From: Pedobacter panaciterrae
GTDB taxonomy: Bacteria; Bacteroidota; Bacteroidia; Sphingobacteriales; Sphingobacteriaceae
Reading direction: 5' to 3'
Assembly (NCBI RefSeq): GCF_001636695.1
Contig: NZ_LGEL01000011.1
Coordinates: 124,001-188,000, forward strand
DNA: 64,000 nt
Part shown: positions 18,389 through 26,566 of the stretch, piece by piece
Position numbering within the stretch: position 1 is the stretch's first letter
How the letters are laid out: each line of letters starts with the position of its first letter
Position numbers and translations under genes: made by a program
Notes under the pieces: model-generated
What the model was told of the DNA's origin: nothing
The model's input: only the letters and a program-made list of their open reading frames with translations
The model's database searches: none

Positions 18389-20053
18389 ATGCTACAAAAA
18401 CTTTCTATTCGTAACTATGCTTTAATAGATAGTGTTGATTTGGAACTTAATAAAGGTTTAAATATCATCACTGGTGAAACAGGTGCCGGTAAGTCTATCA
18501 TGCTTGGCGCACTCTCTCTCATATTGGGTCAGCGTGCCGAAACCAGGTATTTCTTTAATCAGGCCAAAAAATGTATTATTGAGGGTCAATTTCTGCTCAA
18601 TGACACTTCCTTACAATCTTTTTTTGAAGAAAACGATATTGATTTTTATAAGGAAAGTATTTTAAGAAGGGAAATATCTACAGATGGAAAATCAAGAGCA
18701 TTTATAAATGATACCCCGGTTACACTTGCTGTAATGAAGCAAGTTGGAGAAAAGCTGATTGACATACACTCCCAACATGCTACATTAGAGGTAAATGACC
18801 CTGGGTTCCAGCTGCTGGTGGTAGATACGCTAGCAAATCATCAACCTTTATTGGCTAAATACCGTGACCAATACAAAGTTTATAAGAAAACGCTGCAACA
18901 ACTATCCATTCTACAAGAAGCCGCAGCCGAAGCCCGCAGTCGACAGGACTATGAGCAATTCCTTTTCAATGAACTCGAAAGCGCAGCTTTAAAACCAAGT
19001 GAGCAGGAACAGCTTGAAACTGAACTACAAATGCTCAATAATGCTGAAAACATTAAAAGAAACCTGTTAAATAGCCATAATATATTAAGTGAACAAGAAA
19101 CCGCGGTGTTACCACTATTAAAAGAGGTCATCAATCAGCTTCAAAGCATTGAGAAGTTTAATCCTGATTATACCGTTTTAAATGAACGCCTACGCTCAAC
19201 ACTTATAGAAATTAAGGACATAGCCCAGGAAACTGTAGCATTTGAAGAAGGAATAATTTTTAATCCTGTCAGGATTGAAGAAATCAACTCTCGCTTAGAT
19301 ATCATTTACAATCTCCAGCAAAAACACAGGGTAAATTCTATTGAGGAATTACTAGCCATCCAGGAACAACTATCTAAAAACCTAAATGAGCTATTAAGTG
19401 GGGGTGAAGAAATTGAACGGCTCACCAAAGAAATATCCTTAATGAAGGAAGATCTTGATCAAAAAGCGGTTGAGCTATCAGCAAACCGAAGTAAATCCAT
19501 ATCCAGTACGGAAGATCAGGTAGCCCAGGTACTTAACCAGGTTGGGATGCCTAATGCTAAAATCAAAATTGAGCAAGATATACTTCCGGAATTGAACAAG
19601 GATGGAAAAGACAGCATCGCATTATTATTCTCCGCAAATAGTGGACAGGCCCCTGCTCCCGTTGGTAAAGTTGCCTCTGGTGGGGAACTTTCCAGACTGA
19701 TGCTGGCAATTAAGTCGATTATGGCCAGACATACCGCATTACCTACCTTAATATTTGACGAAATTGATACCGGTATTTCAGGTGAGACTGCCGTACGGGT
19801 AGGTAACGTAATTGGAGACTTGGAAAAGAATATGCAGGTAATATGCATTACTCACTTACCTCAAATTGCAGCCAAAGGCGATGCACACTATTTTGTTTAT
19901 AAAAATGAAGAAACCGAACGTACAACAACAGGCATCAAAAAGTTAAATCCTCAGGATAGAATAAAGGCAATTGCAGAAATGTTAAGTGGTAAAGATCCAG
20001 GTGCTTCGGCCCTGAAGAATGCACAGGAACTACTTGGAATCGGCATAAACTAA
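18389..20053 (+). CDS. recN: DNA repair protein RecN
   Basis: SMC-like ATPase that acts in double-strand-break repair. Head domain halves flank a coiled-coil arm: Walker A GETGAGKS at about 30-37, long heptad-rich coiled coil about 150-370, ABC signature ASGGELSRL near 430 and Walker B LIFDEIDTG near 460, followed by CITHLPQIAA. At 554 aa it is the normal length. This copy has Asp where the left copy has Glu (base 18643); the base matches a Tn5 mosaic-end alignment over the neighbouring TATAAG, so Glu may be the true residue. It precedes fabI with an 83-base gap. Confidence 0.94.
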   Translation: MLQKLSIRNYALIDSVDLELNKGLNIITGETGAGKSIMLGALSLILGQRAETRYFFNQAKKCIIEGQFLLNDTSLQSFFEENDIDFYKESILRREISTDGKSRAFINDTPVTLAVMKQVGEKLIDIHSQHATLEVNDPGFQLLVVDTLANHQPLLAKYRDQYKVYKKTLQQLSILQEAAAEARSRQDYEQFLFNELESAALKPSEQEQLETELQMLNNAENIKRNLLNSHNILSEQETAVLPLLKEVINQLQSIEKFNPDYTVLNERLRSTLIEIKDIAQETVAFEEGIIFNPVRIEEINSRLDIIYNLQQKHRVNSIEELLAIQEQLSKNLNELLSGGEEIERLTKEISLMKEDLDQKAVELSANRSKSISSTEDQVAQVLNQVGMPNAKIKIEQDILPELNKDGKDSIALLFSANSGQAPAPVGKVASGGELSRLMLAIKSIMARHTALPTLIFDEIDTGISGETAVRVGNVIGDLEKNMQVICITHLPQIAAKGDAHYFVYKNEETERTTTGIKKLNPQDRIKAIAEMLSGKDPGASALKNAQELLGIGIN

Positions 20054-20136
20054 AATCTTTAACAATTACAGCTCCCTATATCTTTTATATTTTTACTACT
20101 TTCGATAAATCATAAGAAGAAAAAAAATAAAAAGAT

Positions 20137-20952
20137 ATGTATAACTTACTAAAAGGTAAACGAGGTATCATTACCGGAGCGTTAGACCAAAATTCGATAG
20201 CCTGGAAAGTTGCAGAAAAAGCACATGAAGAAGGTGCGGAATTTGTTTTAACCAATGCTCCTATCGCAATGAGAATGGGCGAAATTAATGCTCTGGCAGA
20301 AAAAACTAACGCTCAGATCGTTCCAGCCGACGCTACCAATGTAGATGAACTTACTAACCTGTTTACACAATCACAGGAAATATTAGGTGGTAAAATTGAC
20401 TTCGTTCTCCACTCAATTGGTATGAGTGTAAACATCCGTAAAAAAATCCCCTACACAGAGTTAAACTATGATTATTATCAAAAAGGTATAGATGTATCAG
20501 CATTTTCATTTCACAAAATGCTTGCTGTAGCCAAGAAACTTGATGCAATAAGTGAAGGTGGCAGCGTTGTGGCTTTAACATATATGGCAGCTCAACGCAC
20601 TTATCCTTTCTATACTGATATGGCCGATATTAAAGCGATGCTAGAATCAATTGCCCGCAGCTTTGGTTACCATTATGGGGTAGAGAGAAAAGTTCGTATC
20701 AATACGGTTTCTCAATCGCCGACTAAAACCACTGCAGGATCGGGGATTAAGGGCTTTGGCGACTTCTATGATTATGCAAATGCCATAGCTCCATTGGGTA
20801 ATGCGGATGCTGAATCATGCGCAGATTATTGCATTACCCTCTTCTCTGACTTAACCCGCATGGTAACAATGCAAAACCTGTTTCACGATGGAGGATATTC
20901 ATCAACAGGCGTTAGCGATATCGTTATGCAGAAGATGGGATTAGAAGGATAA
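20137..20952 (+). CDS. fabI: Enoyl-[acyl-carrier-protein] reductase (NADH)
   Basis: Last reductive step of each fatty-acid elongation cycle. Short-chain dehydrogenase fold of 271 aa with the divergent FabI nucleotide site (GALDQNSIAWKVA, about 13-26), SIGMS (about 95) and the catalytic Tyr-x6-Lys pair (Y-TDMADI-K, about 161-168). Codon 4 is Leu here and Arg in the left copy. It is the first gene of a possible operon with the two secreted CarboxypepD-like paralogues and the radical SAM gene (spacings 18, -4 and 45 bases). It is the only enoyl reductase seen in the window, 30 kb from the PKS-like operon. Confidence 0.95.
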   Translation: MYNLLKGKRGIITGALDQNSIAWKVAEKAHEEGAEFVLTNAPIAMRMGEINALAEKTNAQIVPADATNVDELTNLFTQSQEILGGKIDFVLHSIGMSVNIRKKIPYTELNYDYYQKGIDVSAFSFHKMLAVAKKLDAISEGGSVVALTYMAAQRTYPFYTDMADIKAMLESIARSFGYHYGVERKVRINTVSQSPTKTTAGSGIKGFGDFYDYANAIAPLGNADAESCADYCITLFSDLTRMVTMQNLFHDGGYSSTGVSDIVMQKMGLEG

Positions 20953-20970
20953 CCTGTTAGCTTTATAATT

Positions 20971-22206
20971 ATGATCCGTCAACTATTATTAGCCATTTCA
21001 CTAATATGTTTTTCTATTACAGTTAATGCACAAAACTCATATTCAATCAGTGGTGTAGTTCGAGATCAGAAAGAAACATTACCTGGTGCAGGCGTTTACA
21101 TTAGCGGTTATAAAATAGCTACCGCAGCCGATAATAACGGCCGCTTTAAGATAAATAACCTGCAACCAGGGAATTACGATATTCTTGTCCAAATGGTAGG
21201 TTATCTGCCATTTTCCAAAAATATTGTAATTTCCGACAAATCTGTAGAAGTAGATTTAACACTAAAAGAAAATACAGTTCAGTTAAATGAAGTGGTAATA
21301 AGAGCGGATCCTAATAGGGCCAAATACATCGAACAATTTAAAGAGTACTTTATAGGTAAGTCTCCCAATGCTGCCCTATGTAAAATATTAAACCCTCAAG
21401 TCCTGAATATTGATTATGATGCAAGTAAAAGCTTACTTACAGTAAAAACGGATGAGTTCTTAGTGGTTGAAAATAAGGCTTTAGGTTATCGCCTCAAATA
21501 TATGCTCGATTATTTTGAGTACAATTCCAGAACACACATCATTTATTATTCCGGGCATCCGTTCTTTGAAGAATTAAAGGCATCTTCAGCAAGAAGAAAA
21601 AAATACACCATAAATCGCGAAATTGCCTACTATGGCTCCTCTCAACATTTCTTTAAATCGCTCTATCAAAACAAGACTCAGGAGGAAGGATTCATCATTA
21701 ATAAAATGATCAAAGTCCCCAATCCTAACCGTTATCCCGAAAAGGTAATAAATGAAAAATTAGCTATACTAAGAACCATACCTCCAAAAACAGGTATTTT
21801 TAAAACTGCTGCAAAAATTGATACTGCCCAAGTTAACTTTTGGCTAAAACAGCAAGATATGCCAAAGTATCTTGATAAACTTGATCGTACTGAGGTACTT
21901 CCAGATACACTGGTTCACTATTATAATCAGAATTTAAAGCTACTTGATTATACTGATGCACTATGTATAATATACACTAAAGAACGAGAGTCCATGGCAT
22001 ATTCCAAAACCGGCTTTTGGATTTATCGGCCACTGGATTTACCTAATTACGAAATCTCTGTAGCAAATTTAACAAACGGGGCTATCCGGTTTTATGAAAA
22101 TGGAGGCATTCATGATTCCCGATCATTTTTATACGAGGGGTACTGGGCTTACGAAAAAATTGCAGATATGGTCCCTATGGATTATATTCCCTTACAGCGC
22201 AAATGA
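20971..22206 (+). CDS. Secreted protein with carboxypeptidase-regulatory-like N-domain (paralogue 1)
   Basis: Exported protein of 411 aa. The signal peptide ends near VNAQ (residue 21), followed by a CarboxypepD_reg-like beta-sandwich at about 25-110 (SISGVVRD, LPGAGVYISGY, DNNGRFKINNL, GYLPFSKNI, LNEVVI). That order of strands is the one seen at the N-terminus of SusC-type receptors, but here the following ~300 residues are not a TonB-dependent barrel: they are far too short and have no plug. Function unknown. Paralogue 2 overlaps its stop by 4 bases, so the two are translated together and might form a pair at the cell surface. Confidence 0.84.
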   Translation: MIRQLLLAISLICFSITVNAQNSYSISGVVRDQKETLPGAGVYISGYKIATAADNNGRFKINNLQPGNYDILVQMVGYLPFSKNIVISDKSVEVDLTLKENTVQLNEVVIRADPNRAKYIEQFKEYFIGKSPNAALCKILNPQVLNIDYDASKSLLTVKTDEFLVVENKALGYRLKYMLDYFEYNSRTHIIYYSGHPFFEELKASSARRKKYTINREIAYYGSSQHFFKSLYQNKTQEEGFIINKMIKVPNPNRYPEKVINEKLAILRTIPPKTGIFKTAAKIDTAQVNFWLKQQDMPKYLDKLDRTEVLPDTLVHYYNQNLKLLDYTDALCIIYTKERESMAYSKTGFWIYRPLDLPNYEISVANLTNGAIRFYENGGIHDSRSFLYEGYWAYEKIADMVPMDYIPLQRK

Positions 22207-23441
22207 AAATCATGACCAGGTGTTTTCTCTTAATCATCGCCTTATTGCTTTTCAATCAGGATGTTGATGCGCAAAACTCCCTCTCCATATCTGGAACAGT
22301 TAAAGACCTTAAAGGAGAAACCTTACCCGGAGCAGGGATCTATTTAAGTGGATATAAAACAGGAACAACATCAGATAACTCAGGTAAATTTACATTGCCA
22401 AACCTTAAACCAGGCAATTACGACGTACTTATCCAGGTAATAGGCTTTCTACCCTATACAAAAAATGTAATCCTTTCTGCTAAATCCATTTCTATTGAAG
22501 CTGTATTAAAAGAAAGCGTGACACAACTTAAAGAAGTGGTTATTAATGTAGATCCAAACAGACAAGCCTATATTAATCTATTTAAAGAACAATTTATTGG
22601 CAAAACGCCCAATTCTGAAAAGTGCAAAATTTTAAATCCAGAGGTTATTATAACCGATTACGACAAAAAAAGAAGGATACTAACAGTTACTGCCGACCAA
22701 TTTCTAATTGTCGAAAATCAGGCCTTAGGCTATAGGATCAAATACCTCCTGAAGTATTTTGAAAGCAATTTCGAGTCGAACATTATATTTTTCTCCGGAC
22801 TCCCCCATTTTGAGGAGTTGGAAGGCTCAAAATCAAAAAGGAAAAAATGGATGCACAATAGAGAAATTGCTTATGCGGGTTCTTCACAACACTTCTTTAA
22901 ATCACTTTATAAGAATACTACCAAAGAAGAGGGCTTTATCATCTATAAACTTAGCGAAATAGAAAATAAAAAAAGACTACCGGATAACCTGATTGACTAC
23001 AAGATCAACCTTTTTTCCTCCCAGATAAAGCCCGGATTATTAACAGATCCCAGAAACGATTCTCTAATTTACTGGCAAAAAAGAAAGAATGAGCCTAAAA
23101 CTCTCGAGGTATTAAACAGAACAGAAGTAAACACTGATACATTAGTAAAAACTATCTATAAAGACCTTAAAACAATTAACTATGCCGATGCCTTATACAT
23201 TATGTTTACCAAAGAAAGAGAAAGTAAACAATATACTACTACTTCCGGTCATACAATTGGCAGACCACCCGATGTACCAAACTACCAGATATCTGTTGTC
23301 CATATGATAAACGGTCCAGCTAGTTTTTATGAATATGGTTCTGTTCTAGACCCCAGATCACTATTATATTCCGGATTTTGGGGATATGAGAAAGTTGCAG
23401 ACATGGTACCTGTTGACTACGTCCCTTCTCAAAAAAAATGA
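22203..23441 (+). CDS. Secreted protein with carboxypeptidase-regulatory-like N-domain (paralogue 2)
   Basis: Exported protein of 412 aa that aligns with the preceding gene along its whole length: signal peptide (ending VDAQ), beta-sandwich at 26-110, then a shared C-terminal module with FLxVENxALGYRxKY, HNREIAYAGSSQHFFKSLY and a closing GYEKVADMVPVDYVP. The tandem arrangement with ATGA overlap points to local duplication and strict co-expression. No catalytic motif is obvious, and the conserved Tyr/Phe-rich blocks suggest a beta-rich binding module. Function unknown. Confidence 0.84.
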   Translation: MKIMTRCFLLIIALLLFNQDVDAQNSLSISGTVKDLKGETLPGAGIYLSGYKTGTTSDNSGKFTLPNLKPGNYDVLIQVIGFLPYTKNVILSAKSISIEAVLKESVTQLKEVVINVDPNRQAYINLFKEQFIGKTPNSEKCKILNPEVIITDYDKKRRILTVTADQFLIVENQALGYRIKYLLKYFESNFESNIIFFSGLPHFEELEGSKSKRKKWMHNREIAYAGSSQHFFKSLYKNTTKEEGFIIYKLSEIENKKRLPDNLIDYKINLFSSQIKPGLLTDPRNDSLIYWQKRKNEPKTLEVLNRTEVNTDTLVKTIYKDLKTINYADALYIMFTKERESKQYTTTSGHTIGRPPDVPNYQISVVHMINGPASFYEYGSVLDPRSLLYSGFWGYEKVADMVPVDYVPSQKK

Positions 23442-23486
23442 AAAACTTATTTTCAGTAATACTAATATTTTTAGTAATTTTAACTA

Positions 23487-24560
23487 ATGATATTAGACAA
23501 AGAAACACCTGACAATTACCACAAAGGAAGAGGAGCTCAGTTCAATCCTCATAATCGCTTTGCTAAAAACGATTATGTAAAGGAACATGACGAGGGAATT
23601 GATGAATGGGAAGAAGAAGATCAAAAAACCACCTTCATTTTTGGCAAATCAAAATCCATTGTAAACAAAGTAGATAGTCCTGATGTAGGTATGCTTTATT
23701 CTCTAAATCCTTACCAGGGATGTGAACACGGTTGTACATATTGTTATGCAAGAAATGCTCATGAATACTGGGGATTTAGTGCAGGGCTGGATTTTGAACG
23801 TAAGATCATAGTAAAAACTGATGCCCCTGTCCTGTTCAAAAAATTCCTGGAACGTAAAGGATGGGATGCAGCCACGATCTCATTATCGGGCAATACAGAT
23901 TGCTATCAACCAGCAGAAAGACGATTTAAAATCACCCGACAACTTTTGGAAATTGCGCTTGCGTATAAGCAGCCCATAGGCATGATTACAAAAAATGCAT
24001 TAATATTACGTGATGTGGATATTTTGCAGGAAATGGCCAAACTTAATCTATGTATGGTTTATGTTTCCATCAACAGTTTAAATGAAAAACTTCGTTCAAA
24101 GATGGAACCAAGAACAACAACTGCCAAACAGCGATTAAAAATAGTTGAAGAACTGAGTAAAGCAGGAATTCCAATGGGTGTTATGGTTGCGCCACTCGTT
24201 CCAGGTTTAAGTGATCATGAAATACCTCTTATCTTAAAAACAATTGCCGGTTGTGGAGCTAAATCTGCCGGCTATACAGTGGTGCGACTTAATGGTGCTA
24301 TTGGAGGAATATTTGAAGACTGGTTGCGAAAAAACTATCCTGATCGTTTTGAAAAGGTATGGCATATGATTCAATCCTGTCATGGTGGGAATGTAAATGA
24401 TAGCAGGTTTGGGGATAGAATGAGGGGCGATGGTAATATTGCACAGTTAATAAGAGATAACTTTAAACTTCACTGCCGCTTGAATCACCTTAATGAGAAA
24501 AGAATAGAGTTGAACTCCGGTTTGTTTAAAGTACCGCAAGCTCAACTCAATCTATTTTAA
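23487..24560 (+). CDS. Radical SAM protein, PA0069/SplB-like family
   Basis: Iron-sulfur enzyme of 357 aa that would cleave S-adenosylmethionine to a radical. The cluster motif is CEHGCTYC (three Cys, about residues 79-86) in the sequence NPYQGCEHGC, preceded by an acidic N-terminus. Later SGNTDCYQPAE and the MVAPLVPGLSDHE segment are typical of the PA0069 family of uncharacterised radical SAM proteins related to spore photoproduct lyase-like folds. The giant repeat ends inside this gene (23971), and the downstream part exists once. It converges with the next gene: stop codons are only 3 bases apart. Confidence 0.87.
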   Translation: MILDKETPDNYHKGRGAQFNPHNRFAKNDYVKEHDEGIDEWEEEDQKTTFIFGKSKSIVNKVDSPDVGMLYSLNPYQGCEHGCTYCYARNAHEYWGFSAGLDFERKIIVKTDAPVLFKKFLERKGWDAATISLSGNTDCYQPAERRFKITRQLLEIALAYKQPIGMITKNALILRDVDILQEMAKLNLCMVYVSINSLNEKLRSKMEPRTTTAKQRLKIVEELSKAGIPMGVMVAPLVPGLSDHEIPLILKTIAGCGAKSAGYTVVRLNGAIGGIFEDWLRKNYPDRFEKVWHMIQSCHGGNVNDSRFGDRMRGDGNIAQLIRDNFKLHCRLNHLNEKRIELNSGLFKVPQAQLNLF

Positions 24561-24563
24561 AAC

Positions 24564-25502
24564 TTAAGAAAGAAAATTGTCTTCTTCCCTATAGGCTTGT
24601 ATTACCCTAAGCTCGCCTTCTTTTCCTGATTTGGAGTTGCCATGTTCCATACCCATAACACCTTTATATCCTTTTTCATAAAGATGCTTGAACAGATTTT
24701 TATAGTTAATCTCTCCGGTTGTTGGTTCATTTCTTCCCGGGTTATCACCAATTTGAATGTAGGCAATCTCATCCCAGCATCTGTCAATATTAGTTATCAA
24801 CTGCCCTTCTGTCCTTTGCATATGATAAATATCATAGAGAATTTTACATGAAGGGCTATTTACTGCTTTACAAACAGCATAAGTTTCGTGCGTTTGCTGC
24901 AAAAATAATTCTGGTGTATCGCTTAATGTTTCAAGCACCATTACCAGACCATGAGGTTCAAAAATCTCGGCACCTGCTCTCATTGCATCTATAACATTCG
25001 CAAATGGATTTCCATAAGGTAACCTGCGCTCATAAAATCCAGGTACAACAGTTAACCATTTTGCATTACATCTTTTAGCAGCTTCTACAGATTTTTTGCA
25101 GGTCTCTATAAATTTATCTTTAAATTCCTTTTTACCGGTTGTTAAAGATGTTTTCCAGTTGTCACCTCCATCAACAACAAAAACACCCATTCTCATGCCC
25201 AATTTGGCAAGCAGATTTCCTATTTTTGTTTGTTCGTCAACAGATCTTCCTAAAAAGCCATTGTCCTCAATAGAACGAAAACCCTGATCGTACATAAATT
25301 TAATCTGATCCAGAAAGCTATCGCCAGCATTATTCTTAAACATTCCCTGGTGAGGAGCATAATCAAGATTAAAAGTTTTACCAGCCAAAGCTGAGCCTTG
25401 TCCTGAATTATTTTTATCAGCCGCAAGTCCATTTAATGAAGACCCGGCCACAAGTGCACCAGTGGCTACGAAGCTATTTCTTAAAAATTCTATTCTGTTC
25501 AT
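24564..25502 (-). CDS. Sugar phosphate isomerase/epimerase-like TIM barrel (hydroxypyruvate-isomerase-like), exported
   Basis: Xylose-isomerase-like TIM-barrel protein, 312 aa. An N-terminal hydrophobic stretch (about 8-28, ending LAA) suggests export; the stretch resembles a Tat leader (NRIEFLRNSF) but lacks the twin arginine. Metal-ligand style motifs VLETLSD, LYDIYHMQRTEGQ, IGDNPGRNEPTTGEINY and MGMEHGNS fit the hydroxypyruvate-isomerase-like group. It is the last gene of a four-gene minus-strand run (28904 to 24564) with a Gfo/Idh/MocA oxidoreductase, so a role in converting an oxidised sugar or related compound in the periplasm is a reasonable inference. Confidence 0.83.
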   Translation of the reverse strand: MNRIEFLRNSFVATGALVAGSSLNGLAADKNNSGQGSALAGKTFNLDYAPHQGMFKNNAGDSFLDQIKFMYDQGFRSIEDNGFLGRSVDEQTKIGNLLAKLGMRMGVFVVDGGDNWKTSLTTGKKEFKDKFIETCKKSVEAAKRCNAKWLTVVPGFYERRLPYGNPFANVIDAMRAGAEIFEPHGLVMVLETLSDTPELFLQQTHETYAVCKAVNSPSCKILYDIYHMQRTEGQLITNIDRCWDEIAYIQIGDNPGRNEPTTGEINYKNLFKHLYEKGYKGVMGMEHGNSKSGKEGELRVIQAYREEDNFLS

Positions 25503-25541
25503 ATTTTTGGTTTTTGGTTAGGTACTTATTTTTATAATGGA

Positions 25542-26552
25542 TTACTCTATTATCATTTTTTTAAATCCCGCCGTAAGTGTATCTGCAACACTCCCATCCT
25601 TACGGTGATAAATAATGTAAGCTTCCATATTTTTTTTAGCCGCTATAAAATCAAGCGCTTCTTTAACATTCATTGCCATTACAGGACTATCATATCCATC
25701 TGCAGTAATGGCATCCTTTGCATAAATCGTCACACTAATCAATGCGTTGTCTAACGGATAGCCAGTTTTAGGGTCTATAAGGTGTGCAATTTTTCTGGAT
25801 CCCTTTTGTAAATATTTTCTATAATTCCCTGCAGTTGTTATTGCTCCATCATTAATACGGATAACGTGTCTAACTACTGGCTCGGCATCTGGCGAATCTG
25901 CAGGGCCTTCAATTCCTATATGCATTGATGTGCCATCAGGTTTCGGCCCTTTTATCCTAAGTTCACCGCCTATTTCTACTACGAAAGATGTAATTCCCTT
26001 TTTAATTAAATAATCAGCGACTACATCAACACTGTACCCCTGGGCAATTCCATTAAGATCTACATTTACACATGGCTTTAGCTTTTTAAGGAAATTTCCC
26101 TTTAAAATCAGATTATTCATACCAACACATTTCAACAACTCCTTTACCCGGGCACTATCAGGAAACTTATCTATTGGTTTTGCACCAAAGCCCCAAGCCT
26201 GTACCAGAGGTTGCACAGTAACATCAAACTTGCCTTTTGTAGCTTTAAAAACTTCAAAAGACTTTGCCATTACCCTGGTAAAATGAGGATCTAAAACAAT
26301 TCCCTTCTCCGAAGCATTAAATCTGTTTATCAATGAATATGATTTGTATAGCGACATAGATGAATCTATAACCACCAAAATACTATCAATATTTCCTTTA
26401 GTTACGATACTATCTCTTGCAAAATACTTTATGGAATAATCTGTTCCCTGAGCGTATCCATGTATAGCGTACTGTCGCAGATCTTCCTTCTTAAAAAGAA
26501 GAAAGATTTGCGACAGCAGCAATAAAATAAAAGCTTTATTTATAAAAAACAT
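25542..26552 (-). CDS. apbE: FAD:protein FMN transferase (ApbE family)
   Basis: Attaches FMN from FAD to a Thr/Ser of target flavoproteins outside the cytoplasm. 336 aa with a single N-terminal membrane segment (about 3-20). Family blocks are present: MSLYKSYSLINRFNAS, QAWGFG, NVDLNGIAQGYSVD, EIGGELRIKG, and a C-terminal HLIDPKTGYPL and DAITADG metal/FAD site. No obvious flavinylation target (DxxxSGAS/T motif carrier, Nqr/Rnf subunit) lies in this window. It lies between the Gfo/Idh and TIM-barrel genes with short gaps (14 and 39 bases), so it is probably co-transcribed. Confidence 0.92.
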   Translation of the reverse strand: MFFINKAFILLLLSQIFLLFKKEDLRQYAIHGYAQGTDYSIKYFARDSIVTKGNIDSILVVIDSSMSLYKSYSLINRFNASEKGIVLDPHFTRVMAKSFEVFKATKGKFDVTVQPLVQAWGFGAKPIDKFPDSARVKELLKCVGMNNLILKGNFLKKLKPCVNVDLNGIAQGYSVDVVADYLIKKGITSFVVEIGGELRIKGPKPDGTSMHIGIEGPADSPDAEPVVRHVIRINDGAITTAGNYRKYLQKGSRKIAHLIDPKTGYPLDNALISVTIYAKDAITADGYDSPVMAMNVKEALDFIAAKKNMEAYIIYHRKDGSVADTLTAGFKKMIIE

Positions 26553-26566
26553 TACAATAGTAACGT

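Larger units (their letters stand above)
1..23971. repeat. ~12 kb near-perfect inverted repeat (giant palindrome)
   Basis: Position x on the left is the complement of 23973-x close to the hinge, and of 23972-x beyond the 12.48 kb indel. Base 1 pairs with 23971, so the left arm is still matching at the window edge, and the right arm turns unique after 23971. All eleven genes occur twice in mirror order. Comparing translations and sampled DNA I found only four differing loci: fabI codon 4, one recN codon, two adjacent codons of the DUF5655-like gene, and a 12/11-base block upstream of bamD. Two copies of rpoZ, coaBC, fabI, recN and bamD would be biologically strange. Likely a fold-back assembly or library artefact. 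Confidence 0.97.

Noticed and set aside
1-23971. Interpretation as a hairpin telomere or a linear-replicon end
   Set aside because: The arms carry ordinary chromosomal housekeeping genes, no telomere resolvase or phage gene is nearby, and all arm differences I found look adapter-derived. An assembly artefact explains it more simply.
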